A stretch of DNA of 44,058 nucleotides from contig CACIWI010000007.1 in assembly GCA_902590355.1 (NCBI GenBank), positions 1-44,058 of the forward strand. Direction: 5' to 3'. The translations under genes were made by a program, and so were the position numbers. Shown one piece after another: positions 24,705 through 34,111 of the stretch (position 1 is the stretch's first letter; each line of letters opens with the position of its first letter). The stretch comes from an uncultured Prochlorococcus sp. Its GTDB lineage: Bacteria; Cyanobacteriota; Cyanobacteriia; PCC-6307; Cyanobiaceae. The notes beneath the pieces were generated by a model. That model worked only from the letters and a program-made list of their open reading frames with translations, was not told the DNA's origin and ran no database searches.

Positions 24705-26495
24705 TCATTTTTTTTCATTCCAATATTTTAAAATTTGTTTAGCCATAGGAAGCGCATGTACCGAACCTCCACCAGGTGTATTTTGTGCAAAAGCAACTAT
24801 CAGCAACTCACTCTTTTCAGAAGGAGCAAAGCAAACAAACCAAGCGTGATCTAAGCCACCTTCACCATCTTCAGCAGTTCCTGTTTTACCTGATACTGGA
24901 GGCAAATTTGTAACTCCATAATTAATTGATACTCCTGTGCCAGACTCTACTACTTTTCTAAGACCATTCTTTATCAATTGAATATTTTGTGGATCAATGT
25001 CAATTGGAATAGATTTTATATCTAAAAGATTTTCTACGTTTTTTTTAGTCAAATGTGGAGTAACTAGATAACCTCCATTAGCAATCGCTGCATATGCTCT
25101 AGCTATTTGAATAGGAGTTACTTGAACAACAAATTGTCCAATAGACATACTCGCAATATCTTCTGGAACCCAAGGAGTTCTTCCTGGTTGCCCCCATCCC
25201 CTACCATCCTTAGCCCATTGACTACTAGCGACTAAGCCAATGTTTTCTTGTTCAGAAATTTCAATTCCAGATAAAGAATTAAAACCCAACTTTCGGGAAA
25301 CCTTATGAATTTCATCAACTCCTACTCCATAACCTACTTGATAAAAAAATGTATTGCTAGAGACTCTTAAAGCATCTTCATAGCCTATTACCCCAAAACC
25401 TAAATCATTGTGCTCTCTAAAACATTGACTCCCATAAGTTATACATGGTTTAGTATCTAACATGGTATCTATTGGAAATTTTCCACTTTCCAATCCGGCT
25501 AAAGCAGTTACAATTTTCCAAACACTTCCTGGATCATAAGCATTTAATGCCCTATTAAAGAGGGGTTTTTCAGGAGAATTAAATAAGTAATTGTACTCTT
25601 TTTCAGGCTTAAAATCCTTTGAAAAAAAATTCAAATCAAAATTAGGTCTGCTTACCATCGCTCTTATTGCACCATCTCTTGGATCCATTACTATTATCGC
25701 TCCAGCTTTTTTGTCTTTAAGAACTTCCTCAGCAACTAATTGCAGATTTAGGTCGATTGTTAGTTCAATATCATTACCTTGTACTGGAGGTTTTATACCC
25801 AAAGATCTTTGAAATTTTCCTAATGAATTTACTTCGACCATTTCTCCACCCCACTCACCTCTTATATAATCTTCGTAAACATATTCGATTCCTGTTCTTC
25901 CAATTAAGTCATTTAATTTATAACCCTTCTTAGATAAAAATTTATATTCTGATTCAGTAATTGGCTGGGTATAACCAATTACATGAGCAGCAAGAGATTT
26001 ATAAGGATAATTTCTAATTAATTTAGTAGCTATTTCAAAGCTACTTAAATCAACTTCATTTTCCTTGAATTTTATTAATTGATCTACGCTTAAATCATCA
26101 AGAACAGTTACTAAAAGTTTTTGATTATTTAGACCATCAGAATATTTTTTTTGAATTAGATTACTATCAATATTTAACAAAAAAGAAATGCTTGATTTAT
26201 GTTTTTCCCAATTATTTTTATTAACAGATTGAGGCTTTATTATTAAGGAATATTTAAGTCTACTATCTGCTAAGACATAACCATTTTTATCTAGTATTTT
26301 TCCGCGTATTGGCTGTGAAGCAATAAGTCTGATCCTATTCTCGTCTGACATCTTCTTAAAAGATTCATAATTTAAAAGTTGTAAAAAAATTAACCTAAAT
26401 AGAATCAATAAAAAAGAAATAGAAGAAAAAATGAGTAAGACTAAAGGTTGTCTCTTTAGTGAAATAAGTTTTTTATTGGGACTTGTTTTTATCAA
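24705..26495 (-). CDS. mrdA: Penicillin-binding protein 2 (peptidoglycan DD-transpeptidase)
   Basis: This is a 596-residue class B PBP. One N-terminal membrane span (about 16-40) is followed by the PBP dimerisation domain with RGKILDKNG..LADS (about 64-78) and IGRTGIEYVYE. The transpeptidase domain has the active-site SVWK (S324-K327), SSN in RVSSNTFFYQ, and KTGTA near residue 525. It cross-links peptidoglycan in cell elongation with RodA. The N-terminal layout and the IGRTGIE motif favour PBP2 over the divisome PBP3. It is the last gene of a long minus-strand series. Confidence 0.92.
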   Translation of the reverse strand: MIKTSPNKKLISLKRQPLVLLIFSSISFLLILFRLIFLQLLNYESFKKMSDENRIRLIASQPIRGKILDKNGYVLADSRLKYSLIIKPQSVNKNNWEKHKSSISFLLNIDSNLIQKKYSDGLNNQKLLVTVLDDLSVDQLIKFKENEVDLSSFEIATKLIRNYPYKSLAAHVIGYTQPITESEYKFLSKKGYKLNDLIGRTGIEYVYEDYIRGEWGGEMVEVNSLGKFQRSLGIKPPVQGNDIELTIDLNLQLVAEEVLKDKKAGAIIVMDPRDGAIRAMVSRPNFDLNFFSKDFKPEKEYNYLFNSPEKPLFNRALNAYDPGSVWKIVTALAGLESGKFPIDTMLDTKPCITYGSQCFREHNDLGFGVIGYEDALRVSSNTFFYQVGYGVGVDEIHKVSRKLGFNSLSGIEISEQENIGLVASSQWAKDGRGWGQPGRTPWVPEDIASMSIGQFVVQVTPIQIARAYAAIANGGYLVTPHLTKKNVENLLDIKSIPIDIDPQNIQLIKNGLRKVVESGTGVSINYGVTNLPPVSGKTGTAEDGEGGLDHAWFVCFAPSEKSELLIVAFAQNTPGGGSVHALPMAKQILKYWNEKK

Positions 26496-26506
26496 AAATA
26501 TAAAAT

Positions 26507-26650
26507 TTATTTAAGTATTGTTTTTTCCAATAAAGCGATTGTTGATTTTATTTCTTTAAGTCTAGTGTTTAAATCTTTATAATCACTATCTTCATTGTTA
26601 AGATTAGAGTCATCGTTTTCAATATTATTTAAATTCAAATTTTCACTCAT
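26507..26650 (-). CDS. Small acidic coiled-coil-like hypothetical protein
   Basis: From the ATG at 26648-26650 this gives 47 residues. The first half is rich in N, D and E (MSENLNLNNIENDDSN...). The second half has a heptad-like pattern of leucine and isoleucine among K and E (YKDLNTRLKEIKSTIALLEK). It lies 11 bases upstream of the PBP2 gene on the same strand. Such small proteins are common in this lineage; coding is supported by composition and spacing only, and no function is recognised. Confidence 0.5.
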   Translation of the reverse strand: MSENLNLNNIENDDSNLNNEDSDYKDLNTRLKEIKSTIALLEKTILK

Positions 26651-26758
26651 AAAGCTTAAACTTTTTTTAAGTAATTTTCTCAACTAATACAATTTTAAAT
26701 AAAATATTTATTTTTTCAAAATTATTTTTACTTAGATATTTAAAAATATAAAAACAAG

Positions 26759-27367
26759 TTAATTAAATTTATCTATATTTTGTTCAAAATAGGGATTACA
26801 ACTATTCTTTGATATCCCTAAAGACCATCCAATAAATGAAGAAACAAATATCGTTACTATTAATGGCAAAATGGCTTGTTGAGTATTTACAAGACTAAAC
26901 CATTCCTTCCAACTACTAAAAAATCTTTCTCTTTGAAATTTTCTTTTTTCATTTTCTAATAATCTCGCTTTTTTGGCGAAAGATTTTGTCACCCACTTTT
27001 CGAAAGGGATCTTTTTTATAATCGCCATTTTTCTCTCCACTTCTAATAATTGTCCGGAACTAAGATAAGGATGAAATGTGCTTATCAATTCAAGAGTTTT
27101 TAAAAACATCTCAACAGTTGCATCTTTTATAAGCTTTTCCTCATGACTTATATCAGCCCATTCTATCTCTGGATAAAAACGGTTCCTGTTTGGTGAAATT
27201 TGATCCTCTGACATTTGACCAGGTTCTCTAAGCCATCTATTAGTATTTTCATCAAATCTCCGCCAATATAAAAAAGGATTAATAAAAATTGTTTTACCAG
27301 ATACTTTGACTACATCTTGTTGAAGATGATTTGTTATCTTTCTTTCAGAATTTTTCGATTTTATCAA
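26759..27367 (-). CDS. Hypothetical protein with C-terminal membrane anchor
   Basis: This is a 202-residue protein I do not recognise. The N-terminal part is polar with a conserved-looking aromatic stretch, IFINPFLYWRRFDENTNRWLREPG (here cited by its ends, residues 27-50). The middle is basic and helical (KKARLLENEKRKFQRERFF). One hydrophobic segment near the end (AILPLIVTIFVSSFIGWSLG, about 165-184) precedes a short tail. This suggests a cytoplasmic domain tethered to a membrane. It lies between the Cas4-like gene and the 47-aa gene, all on the minus strand. Confidence 0.8.
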   Translation of the reverse strand: MIKSKNSERKITNHLQQDVVKVSGKTIFINPFLYWRRFDENTNRWLREPGQMSEDQISPNRNRFYPEIEWADISHEEKLIKDATVEMFLKTLELISTFHPYLSSGQLLEVERKMAIIKKIPFEKWVTKSFAKKARLLENEKRKFQRERFFSSWKEWFSLVNTQQAILPLIVTIFVSSFIGWSLGISKNSCNPYFEQNIDKFN

Positions 27368-27448
27368 AAGTCTTAATTAATAATCTAATTAAAGATTATC
27401 TTTTATTCACAGTTTTTCCAGAAATATGAAAAAATTACCTTATGAGTA

Positions 27449-28162
27449 TTAAGTTATCGATAACTGCCAACGCTTCTTTAAATAATTACAGTATTCACAA
27501 TTTAAAGAGGGTTTGGGAAAATTATCCGAACGTAATAAATTCACAGTATCGACTATCTTATTTTCTACCCATGTAGTAGAGCAATCTAATTTAATTAGAT
27601 GTACGTCAAAATTTAATCGGTTATTAAATAACTTTTCATTTTTCTTTCCATTGAAATATAAAAGATAAGCTTCTTTAGCTACTTGAAAACCGTTTTTTTT
27701 AAATAACCACTGATACATTTCTAATTGTCTCTTATAAGCTTTTGCATATTCGTATTTATTAAAAGTCTCAGACCAATCAAAATTATTTCTAGCTGTTGCT
27801 TTTACATCAACAATAATAAGATCACCATTTTTTTTCTGCCATATATCATCCACAGCTCCCCCAAAATCATAGTTATGTTCAATTGACTTATATCTTATAC
27901 CTTGAAAATTACTTCTCCAAAGTTCTAAATCTTTATGTTTAAAAGGAACAGCATCAATACCATATTCAATAAATAAAGGATGGGGCTCCTGAATTCTTCT
28001 GTAGTAATCAAATTCATTTTTACATAAATTATCTACAGCAATATTTAGAGTAAATGGTAGTGATGGTGGCTTAATTTTATATTTTTTGTCAAGTACGCAA
28101 CATCTTGGACAACTAAGATATTTCTCAACAGTAGATCTACTTAATTTAATAATCTCGCTCAT
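27449..28162 (-). CDS. Cas4/RecB-family PD-(D/E)XK nuclease with cysteine cluster
   Basis: This is a 237-residue protein. The nuclease motifs are in order: GGAVDDIW (101-108, D105), IIVDVKATA (116-124, D119 and K121) and QLEMY (146-150), the QxxxY motif of the RecB/Cas4 family. The N-terminal LSCPRCC (16-22) and C-terminal CEYC (222-225) cysteines are placed as in the iron-sulfur cluster of Cas4 and AddB nucleases, although Cas4 usually has one N-terminal and three C-terminal cysteines. Members resect DNA ends. No cas genes or repeats are near, so a housekeeping repair role is likelier. It is 74 bases downstream of guaA on the same strand. Confidence 0.8.
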   Translation of the reverse strand: MSEIIKLSRSTVEKYLSCPRCCVLDKKYKIKPPSLPFTLNIAVDNLCKNEFDYYRRIQEPHPLFIEYGIDAVPFKHKDLELWRSNFQGIRYKSIEHNYDFGGAVDDIWQKKNGDLIIVDVKATARNNFDWSETFNKYEYAKAYKRQLEMYQWLFKKNGFQVAKEAYLLYFNGKKNEKLFNNRLNFDVHLIKLDCSTTWVENKIVDTVNLLRSDNFPKPSLNCEYCNYLKKRWQLSIT

Positions 28163-28236
28163 TACAATTAATATTTCATTTAAAAATATTTTCTACATAA
28201 AATAAAAGTATTAAATTCTTAAAAAATTTTTTTAAA

Positions 28237-29823
28237 TTACTCCCACTCAATAGTTCCAGGGGGTTTACTTGTGATATCATAAACAACTCTATTAACGGAA
28301 ACTACTTCATTTACAATTCTATTAGCAATCCTCTCCAAAATCTGAAAAGGAATTTTTGACCAATCTGCTGTCATACCATCTTCACTTGATACACAACGTA
28401 AAACTATTGGCCATGCATAAGTCCTTTTATCTCCCATAACTCCAACAGTTTTAACCGGTAGCAATACTGCAAAAGCTTGCCAAATATCATTATAAAGACC
28501 TGCTTTTTTAATTTCGTCTCTTACTATCCAGTCTGCATCTCTTAAACAATCAAGTTTTTCATTATTTACCTCTCCCAAAATTCTTATAGCTAATCCCGGG
28601 CCTGGGAATGGATGCCTTTTTATAATTTCATCCGGCAAACCTAAAGAAGCTCCTACTTTTCGGACTTCATCCTTAAAAAGTTTTCTTAATGGCTCAACCA
28701 ATTTAAATTGTAAATCTTTTGGCAATCCACCCACGTTATGATGACTCTTTATTTTTACAGCTATTCTTTCACCAGTCTTAGGATCAATATTAGTACCAGC
28801 ACTTTCAATAACGTCAGGATAGAGAGTACCTTGGGCTAAATACTGAAAAGGTCCCAATCTTTTACTTTCTTCTTCAAATACTCTAATAAATTCTTCACCT
28901 ATAATTATCCTTTTTTGTTCTGGATCAGTAATCCCTTGTAATTTAGAAATAAACCTTTCCCTTGCATTTATATATTCAACTTTTATATGAAACTTCTTAT
29001 CAAAAAAATTCATTAAAAATTCTGGTTCACCTTTTCTCATGAAACCTTGGTCTATAAACATGCATGTAAGCTGATTTCCAATTGCTTTATTTAAAAGAAA
29101 AGCAAGAGTTGACGAATCAACGCCTCCAGACAAGGCAAGCAAAACTTTTTTATTACCAACTTGTTTTCTTATTCTGGGAATAGTTTCCTCTATATAGGTT
29201 TCGGTTGTCCAATCAGCCGCACAACAAGAAATTTTGTAAACAAAATTTTTAATTACCGTCATCCCAAACTCAGAATGAATAACTTCGGGATGAAATTGTA
29301 CGCCAAATAATTTCTTTACCTCATTTGAAATTGCAGCATGAAGTGTGTTCTCGGTATGAGCAATTTTATTGAATCCATCAGGTAAACAATTAATAGAATC
29401 GCCATGACTCATCCACATAATAGATTTATCTTCTACATCAGAAAGGAGGTTAGATTCTTGATCTATATTGATTGGTGCTCTACCATATTCAGCTTTTTTG
29501 GTTGCTGATATAACAGATCCTCCCAGTTCTTTGACCATTAATTGCATTCCATAGCATATGCCAAGGATAGGAATTCCTAAATTAAAAATTTTTTCATCAC
29601 ACTTAGGTGCATTTTGCTCATAAACAGAATTTGGGCCTCCACTCAAAATAATCCCTTTAGGATTAATGTTATTAATTTCCTCAATTGAAATACAATTACT
29701 AACAACAAAAGAATAAACATTAGTTTCTCTAATTCTTCTTGCAATCAATTCAGAATATTGAGATCCGAAATCTAAAATTAATATTGAAGGATCTCGTTCT
29801 TTTTTTAAAGATGTTTGACTCAT
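28237..29823 (-). CDS. guaA: GMP synthase (glutamine-hydrolysing)
   Basis: This 528-residue enzyme of normal length amidates XMP to GMP. The N-terminal glutamine amidotransferase has the nucleophile C90 in ILGICYGMQ and the catalytic histidine in VQFHPEV. The ATP pyrophosphatase P-loop is [10 protein letters not shown]. The C-terminal dimerisation domain has [16 protein letters not shown] and ends in KPPGTIEWE, the invariant GuaA C-terminus. It lies 48 bases downstream of cbiD on the same strand. Confidence 0.98.
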   Translation of the reverse strand: MSQTSLKKERDPSILILDFGSQYSELIARRIRETNVYSFVVSNCISIEEINNINPKGIILSGGPNSVYEQNAPKCDEKIFNLGIPILGICYGMQLMVKELGGSVISATKKAEYGRAPINIDQESNLLSDVEDKSIMWMSHGDSINCLPDGFNKIAHTENTLHAAISNEVKKLFGVQFHPEVIHSEFGMTVIKNFVYKISCCAADWTTETYIEETIPRIRKQVGNKKVLLALSGGVDSSTLAFLLNKAIGNQLTCMFIDQGFMRKGEPEFLMNFFDKKFHIKVEYINARERFISKLQGITDPEQKRIIIGEEFIRVFEEESKRLGPFQYLAQGTLYPDVIESAGTNIDPKTGERIAVKIKSHHNVGGLPKDLQFKLVEPLRKLFKDEVRKVGASLGLPDEIIKRHPFPGPGLAIRILGEVNNEKLDCLRDADWIVRDEIKKAGLYNDIWQAFAVLLPVKTVGVMGDKRTYAWPIVLRCVSSEDGMTADWSKIPFQILERIANRIVNEVVSVNRVVYDITSKPPGTIEWE

Positions 29824-29871
29824 GTATAAAAATTAGCTCAATTTATATAGAAAAGCATAATGAATCACAAA

Positions 29872-30990
29872 TTAATCTTCTTGAAAATAAGAAATATAAT
29901 TATTACCGTAAATTCCAGGCCACCTTATTTTCCTTTTTCTATCAAAAATAATTGATGCGATTTCCATATTAGATTTTACATACCTATTTACATAAGCAAA
30001 AGAACGCTTTTCAATCGTATTTGATAAATTCTTGAAAAATTTATCAGCCAAAGATTTATTAAATCTTTCAAGAATTAGTAATGCATCCTCAATATTATTT
30101 AAAAGAGATAATTCTGCTATTATTTCAGGTGGCAACTTTTCTTTAACAGCTAAATAAACCAAAATCTCAATTCTTGCATCTGCTAAATGATTATGGGTAT
30201 GAAAAATACCGCCTGCTAATTTGATTAATTTTCCGTGATAACCAAAAAGAATTACAGTTTTAACTTTTTTTATTGCAGCATCAACTAATAAAGGTCCTAT
30301 CCAATTTCCAATTTTGATAATTGGCAAATTAACATTATGCGTTTTTGCCAAATCTAACCCATTTTCACCAATAACAAAAACAACTTCCCCTTTAAAATCA
30401 TTTTGAATTAACTTTGTCAGCTCAGTTTTAGCCTTTTCTAATTGATCAGGTGAAGCACTCGAATAAGTCTCAGCAGATGTACCAATTATAGATAATCCAT
30501 CAACGATACCAAATGACTTATTACTAGTTCTTTCAGCTAAAAATACCCCATTTGGGAAAATAATTTCTAGTTTCAAAGTAAATCCCTCAGGAATACTATC
30601 TAATAAATTTTCATATAAAACTTCTCTTGCAAAATTAGAAATGCATATCTCTGATGTCCCCTCTTTTATACCTACACCATATCCTGCAATAATATTTATT
30701 GGAATTGTTTGAACAGGATTATTAAAAGAATTTTTTTCTAAAGAGGCTATTGTCCATATTTCTAAGTTTTGTGTTATGTCAAGATCTAGGCCAGATTTTG
30801 CAAATGCAATTCCTAAAGCATGCGATTCATCTTTAAGTAAGCCAACAGAATGAATCTCTATTTTTATTTCTTTTTTTTCATTAGGAATTTTTATTAGTTC
30901 ATAATTCTCAAATGGCAACCCTACTAGTTTTTTTAATGCTGACCTAGAAGCTCCAGCAACCCACAAAGGTAAAGAAAATCCTTTTTTCAA
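29872..30990 (-). CDS. cbiD: Cobalt-precorrin-5B (C1)-methyltransferase
   Basis: This is a 372-residue protein of the CbiD family, which adds the C1 methyl group in the anaerobic (early cobalt) route to cobalamin. The N-terminal MKKGFSLPLWVAGASRSALK replaces the more widespread G.TTGTCAAAA form, as in other cyanobacteria. Further family segments are SVGLLKDESHALGIAFA, GYGVGIKEGTSEICI, GLSIIGTSAETYS and FGYHGKLIKLAGGIFHTHNH (ends cited). Picocyanobacteria make pseudocobalamin, so the gene is expected. It is divergent from the aminotransferase gene over 60 bases. Confidence 0.93.
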   Translation of the reverse strand: MKKGFSLPLWVAGASRSALKKLVGLPFENYELIKIPNEKKEIKIEIHSVGLLKDESHALGIAFAKSGLDLDITQNLEIWTIASLEKNSFNNPVQTIPINIIAGYGVGIKEGTSEICISNFAREVLYENLLDSIPEGFTLKLEIIFPNGVFLAERTSNKSFGIVDGLSIIGTSAETYSSASPDQLEKAKTELTKLIQNDFKGEVVFVIGENGLDLAKTHNVNLPIIKIGNWIGPLLVDAAIKKVKTVILFGYHGKLIKLAGGIFHTHNHLADARIEILVYLAVKEKLPPEIIAELSLLNNIEDALLILERFNKSLADKFFKNLSNTIEKRSFAYVNRYVKSNMEIASIIFDRKRKIRWPGIYGNNYISYFQED

Positions 30991-31009
30991 ATCAAGTAAT
31001 TGAAAAATA

Positions 31010-31015
31010 TATAAT
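31010..31015 (+). promoter_or_regulatory. Possible -10 box for the aminotransferase gene
   Basis: A perfect TATAAT lies 35 bases before the GTG start at 31051, in the 60-base divergent gap with cbiD. The -35 region is poor. A plausible but unproven promoter. Confidence 0.4.
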
Positions 31016-31050
31016 GAGAACTAATCTAAGAATGACCTATTTCACAAAAA

Positions 31051-32214
31051 GTGGCCATACAACAAAAATTATCATTGATGATCCCTGGACCCACACCAGT
31101 TCCAGAAAAAGTTTTACAAGCATTGAGTAAGCATCCAATAGGCCATCGCAGTAAAGAATTCCAAGATCTTGTAGAAAGTACTACAAAAAATTTAATGTGG
31201 CTTCATCAAACTCAAAATGATGTTCTAACAATTACTGGTAGTGGTACTGCAGCTATGGAGGCTGGAATAATAAATACTTTAAGTAAAGGAGAAAAAGTAA
31301 TCTGTGGAGAAAATGGAAAATTTGGCGAAAGATGGGTAAAAGTTGCTGAAGAATTTGGTCTAAAAGTAATAAAAATTACTTCTGAATGGGGTACTCCACT
31401 TGACCCAGAAGAATTCAAAAAAGTTTTAGAAGAAGATAAACAAAAAGCAATAAAAGCAGTCATTTTAACTCATTCTGAAACCTCAACAGGTGTAATTAAT
31501 GATCTAGAAACTATAAGTTCGTATATTCGCGAACACAACACAGCATTATCAATTGTTGACTGCGTTACAAGTCTAGGAGCTTGCAATATACCAGTAGATA
31601 AATGGAAATTAGATATAGTTGCTTCAGGATCACAAAAAGGATATATGATTCCTCCAGGGCTTAGTTTTATAACAATGAGCCAAAAAGCGTGGGAAGCTGC
31701 AGAAAAATCTAATTTACCAAAATTTTATTTAAATTTAAAATCCTATAGAAAAAGTCTTTTAAGTAACAGTAATCCTTATACTCCAGCAGTTAATTTGGTT
31801 TTTGCATTAGATGAAGCTTTAAAAATGATGAAAGAAGAGGGCTTAGAAAACATTTACCACAGACACAATAAACATAAATTAGCTATGAGCAATGCTGTAA
31901 AGGCTTTGAATCTAAAATTATTTGCTGATGAAAAATGTTTAAGCCCTGCTGTTACTGCAATAAAAACTGAAGGAATGGATGCTGAAAAATTTAGAAAAAC
32001 AATAAAGAATAATTTTGATATATTACTTGCTGGTGGTCAAGATCATTTGAAGGGGAAAATATTTAGAGTTGGACATTTAGGTTATGTAAATGATAGAGAT
32101 ATTATTACCGTAGTTTCTGCCATAAGTAATACACTTCTCGACCTCGGTAAAATTACAGCCCAACAAGCTGGTGAAGCATTAGTTGTAGCATCTAGATATC
32201 TTGAGGGAAATTAA
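31051..32214 (+). CDS. Serine/alanine-glyoxylate aminotransferase family protein
   Basis: This is a 387-residue class V PLP aminotransferase. The N-terminal MIPGPTPVPE (10-19) and HR (32-33) are typical, as is TGSGTAAMEA (62-71). The PLP lysine is K196 in ASGSQKGYMIPPG. It probably transfers the amino group of serine or alanine to glyoxylate, producing glycine in photorespiration; older annotations call the family 'soluble hydrogenase small subunit'. The start is a GTG; an overlapping ATG at 31032 is in another frame. It ends two bases before the convergent 65-aa gene. Confidence 0.93.
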   Translation: MAIQQKLSLMIPGPTPVPEKVLQALSKHPIGHRSKEFQDLVESTTKNLMWLHQTQNDVLTITGSGTAAMEAGIINTLSKGEKVICGENGKFGERWVKVAEEFGLKVIKITSEWGTPLDPEEFKKVLEEDKQKAIKAVILTHSETSTGVINDLETISSYIREHNTALSIVDCVTSLGACNIPVDKWKLDIVASGSQKGYMIPPGLSFITMSQKAWEAAEKSNLPKFYLNLKSYRKSLLSNSNPYTPAVNLVFALDEALKMMKEEGLENIYHRHNKHKLAMSNAVKALNLKLFADEKCLSPAVTAIKTEGMDAEKFRKTIKNNFDILLAGGQDHLKGKIFRVGHLGYVNDRDIITVVSAISNTLLDLGKITAQQAGEALVVASRYLEGN

Positions 32215-32215
32215 G

Positions 32216-32413
32216 TTAAGTGCCTGGCTCTTCGATATTTCCGCCTAATTCAACGATCTTTTTTCTAAGAACAATTGATTTTTTTTCATCACCGTTGGTT
32301 TGAGCTATTGCAAGGGCAAACTCTAATTTTTCAAGCTGGTGGCCACCTTCAAAAAAAGACAATTTTTTCTTTATGCGGGTTTTATTATCTTTATGTGAAA
32401 TTTGTGAAGACAT
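32216..32413 (-). CDS. Small conserved-looking hypothetical protein
   Basis: This is a 65-residue protein with a basic N-terminus (MSSQISHKDNKTRIKKKL) and a helical hairpin-like rest: GGHQLEKLEFALAIAQTNGD, then KKSIVLRKKIVELGGNIEEPGT (ends cited). The pattern of two amphipathic helices separated by NGDE looks like a real small fold. No family is recognised. The stop is two bases from the aminotransferase stop. Confidence 0.65.
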   Translation of the reverse strand: MSSQISHKDNKTRIKKKLSFFEGGHQLEKLEFALAIAQTNGDEKKSIVLRKKIVELGGNIEEPGT

Positions 32414-32545
32414 AAAAATTCATGCTTTAGTTAATATTATGCCAACAAAAGGGGACATTACGAGAGAAACCAAAAATATTATTTGACTATAAACTTAAAC
32501 AAAAAAAAATTTTTCTAATATTATTATCAAACATCTTTAAAATTT

Positions 32546-33058
32546 ATGCCTAACATAAATTTATTATATTATTTGATTGCAGGCTGTTTTTTTGGAGCTT
32601 TAGCTCTAAAAACAGGTATTCCTGCAGCTCCTCTTGCCGGTGCTTTAATAGGCGCAAGCATACTTAGCATAAGTGGCAAAGTCGATATTGCAGAGTGGCC
32701 AATTGGCACAAGAACAATTTTAGAAATCGGAATTGGAACAGTCATTGGTACATCATTAACAAAGGACTCGCTAGTTGATATTCAAAACTTATGGAGGCCA
32801 GCCATATTAATAACTTTTACTTTAGTTATTACTGGACTAGCAATCGGATTATGGACAAGCAGATTACTTAAAATAGATGTTATAACAACAATTCTAGGAG
32901 CTGCACCAGGAGGAATTAGCGGAATGAGTCTTGTTGGGTCTGAATACGGAGTAGGAGCTGCAGTAGCAACTCTACATGCAGTGAGATTAATTACGGTACT
33001 TTTAATACTGCCTCTAATTGTGAAATGCTTAAATATATTTGGAGTAATTAAATCTTAA
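32546..33058 (+). CDS. Half-length AbrB-family (PF05145-like) membrane protein
   Basis: This is a 170-residue hydrophobic protein with about five membrane segments. LKTGIPAAPLAGALIGA (about 21-37) near the N-terminus and GAAPGGISGMSLVGSEYG (about 118-135) near the C-terminus are the repeated core motifs of the 'AbrB' membrane family, related to the ammonia monooxygenase-type proteins. Most members are about 350 residues with two such units; this is a single unit, which should dimerise to make a full assembly. It is not related to the AbrB transcription factor. The transported substrate is unknown. Confidence 0.82.
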   Translation: MPNINLLYYLIAGCFFGALALKTGIPAAPLAGALIGASILSISGKVDIAEWPIGTRTILEIGIGTVIGTSLTKDSLVDIQNLWRPAILITFTLVITGLAIGLWTSRLLKIDVITTILGAAPGGISGMSLVGSEYGVGAAVATLHAVRLITVLLILPLIVKCLNIFGVIKS

Positions 33059-33114
33059 ATTTCTATAGACATATTCACAATAAAAGATATTTTTAAATAG
33101 AAGATAAATTGCTA

Positions 33115-33543
33115 ATGCCCAGATTTAAGAATAAAAAATTAGCATTACTATCGCTTGGAGTTTTCACTCCTCTAATACTTACTAATGCAAAAGTAAATGC
33201 AAGTTCATTTGGGGCAGAAATTTTTTGTTCTATGCGAGATGCCGGAAATGACCATGAAAGTAGTTGGGATGCAGCTTATACATATATAAAAAAACAAAAG
33301 GGTGGATTATTCAAAGTTTCACCTAAAAATGCAGCAGCGCAAATTACTGAAACAGTTATAAGAGAAAAAGAAAAATTTAATTATTGCGTTGAATATTTAG
33401 ATAAACTTCATCCAAATAGAAAACTTATACGTGATTTAGAAAAAGAAGAAAAAAGAAAAAAATTAGAAATAGAATTAGAGGAAACTAATAAAGAAATTTC
33501 TGAAAAATTTACTGATGAAACATTTGACAGATATAGTTATTAA
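33115..33543 (+). CDS. Exported DUF6554-like protein
   Basis: From the ATG at 33115 this gives 142 residues; two codons upstream a TTG is also in frame. The N-terminus (MPRFKNKKLALLSLGVFTPLILTNAKVNA) looks like a signal peptide with likely cleavage near VNA-SS. The mature part has FCSMRDAGNDHESSWDAAY, KGGLFKVSPKNAAAQITETV and a second cysteine in YCVEYL. This matches my memory of the cyanobacterial DUF6554 family. Two cysteines could form a disulfide in the periplasm or lumen. The C-terminal third is highly charged. The function is unknown. Confidence 0.75.
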   Translation: MPRFKNKKLALLSLGVFTPLILTNAKVNASSFGAEIFCSMRDAGNDHESSWDAAYTYIKKQKGGLFKVSPKNAAAQITETVIREKEKFNYCVEYLDKLHPNRKLIRDLEKEEKRKKLEIELEETNKEISEKFTDETFDRYSY

Positions 33544-33685
33544 TCAAGTTTTTAAGAAAGATAATAATTTTTTCCAAATTTACTAAATACTATTTTGTAT
33601 CTAAAGACACTAAAACATAATTTTTACCAGCCAATTTAGACTAAAAAGGTTGAGTGATTATTGACTTTTAATATATTCAAGCCAT

Positions 33686-33703
33686 TATTTATTTAAATAA
33701 ATA
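33686..33703. repeat. 18-base perfect AT palindrome upstream of the HNH gene
   Basis: TATTTATTTAAATAAATA is a perfect inverted repeat centred between 33694 and 33695, ending six bases before the HNH gene start. In such AT-rich DNA chance is a real alternative; an operator is possible. Confidence 0.6.
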
Positions 33704-33709
33704 TTCTGA

Positions 33710-34111
33710 ATGCATATTAATGATGCGGTGTTTTTAGAGGATTTATGTCCTAAGTTCAGATTGAGACAGTGGCGAAAATCTATTCATAGGTTTACGGGAA
33801 AAAGTTGTATATATTGCGGAAAACCATCTGAATCTATTGACCATGTAATACCAAGATGCCAAGGAGGCTTAAGTACAACAGAAAACTGTGTCCCTGCATG
33901 TCTTTCCTGTAACGGGGATAAATCAGATGAAAATGCTTTGTATTGGTATAGAAAGCAAAAATTTTATGATCCTCGAAGAGCAATGGCTATACGAGCTTGG
34001 TTAGAGGGAGATCTAAGATTGGCTATTAGATTACTGCAATGGGCTAATCCTAATTTTAAAGTTAAAAATAAAAATTACGAAAAAGATGAATCAGAATATA
34101 AAGCAGCTTGA
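33710..34111 (+). CDS. HNH endonuclease family protein
   Basis: This is a 133-residue protein. The zinc-binding pairs C33-x2-C36 and C64-x2-C67 surround the HNH core: D44-H45 in SIDHVIPRCQGG, N59 in TTENC and N68 in SCNGDKSD. The C-terminal part (YWYRKQKFYDPRRAMAIRAW, then LRLAIRLLQWA) is basic and helical, common to the cyanobacterial stand-alone HNH proteins. Its target and role are unknown; these chromosomal HNH proteins are conserved and not obviously mobile. It directly abuts the stop of the convergent 77-aa gene. Confidence 0.9.
   Translation: MHINDAVFLEDLCPKFRLRQWRKSIHRFTGKSCIYCGKPSESIDHVIPRCQGGLSTTENCVPACLSCNGDKSDENALYWYRKQKFYDPRRAMAIRAWLEGDLRLAIRLLQWANPNFKVKNKNYEKDESEYKAA

Noticed and set aside
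27449..28162. Cas4 as evidence of a CRISPR system
   Set aside because: No repeat array and no other cas gene is present in the window; the gene sits in a housekeeping context beside guaA.
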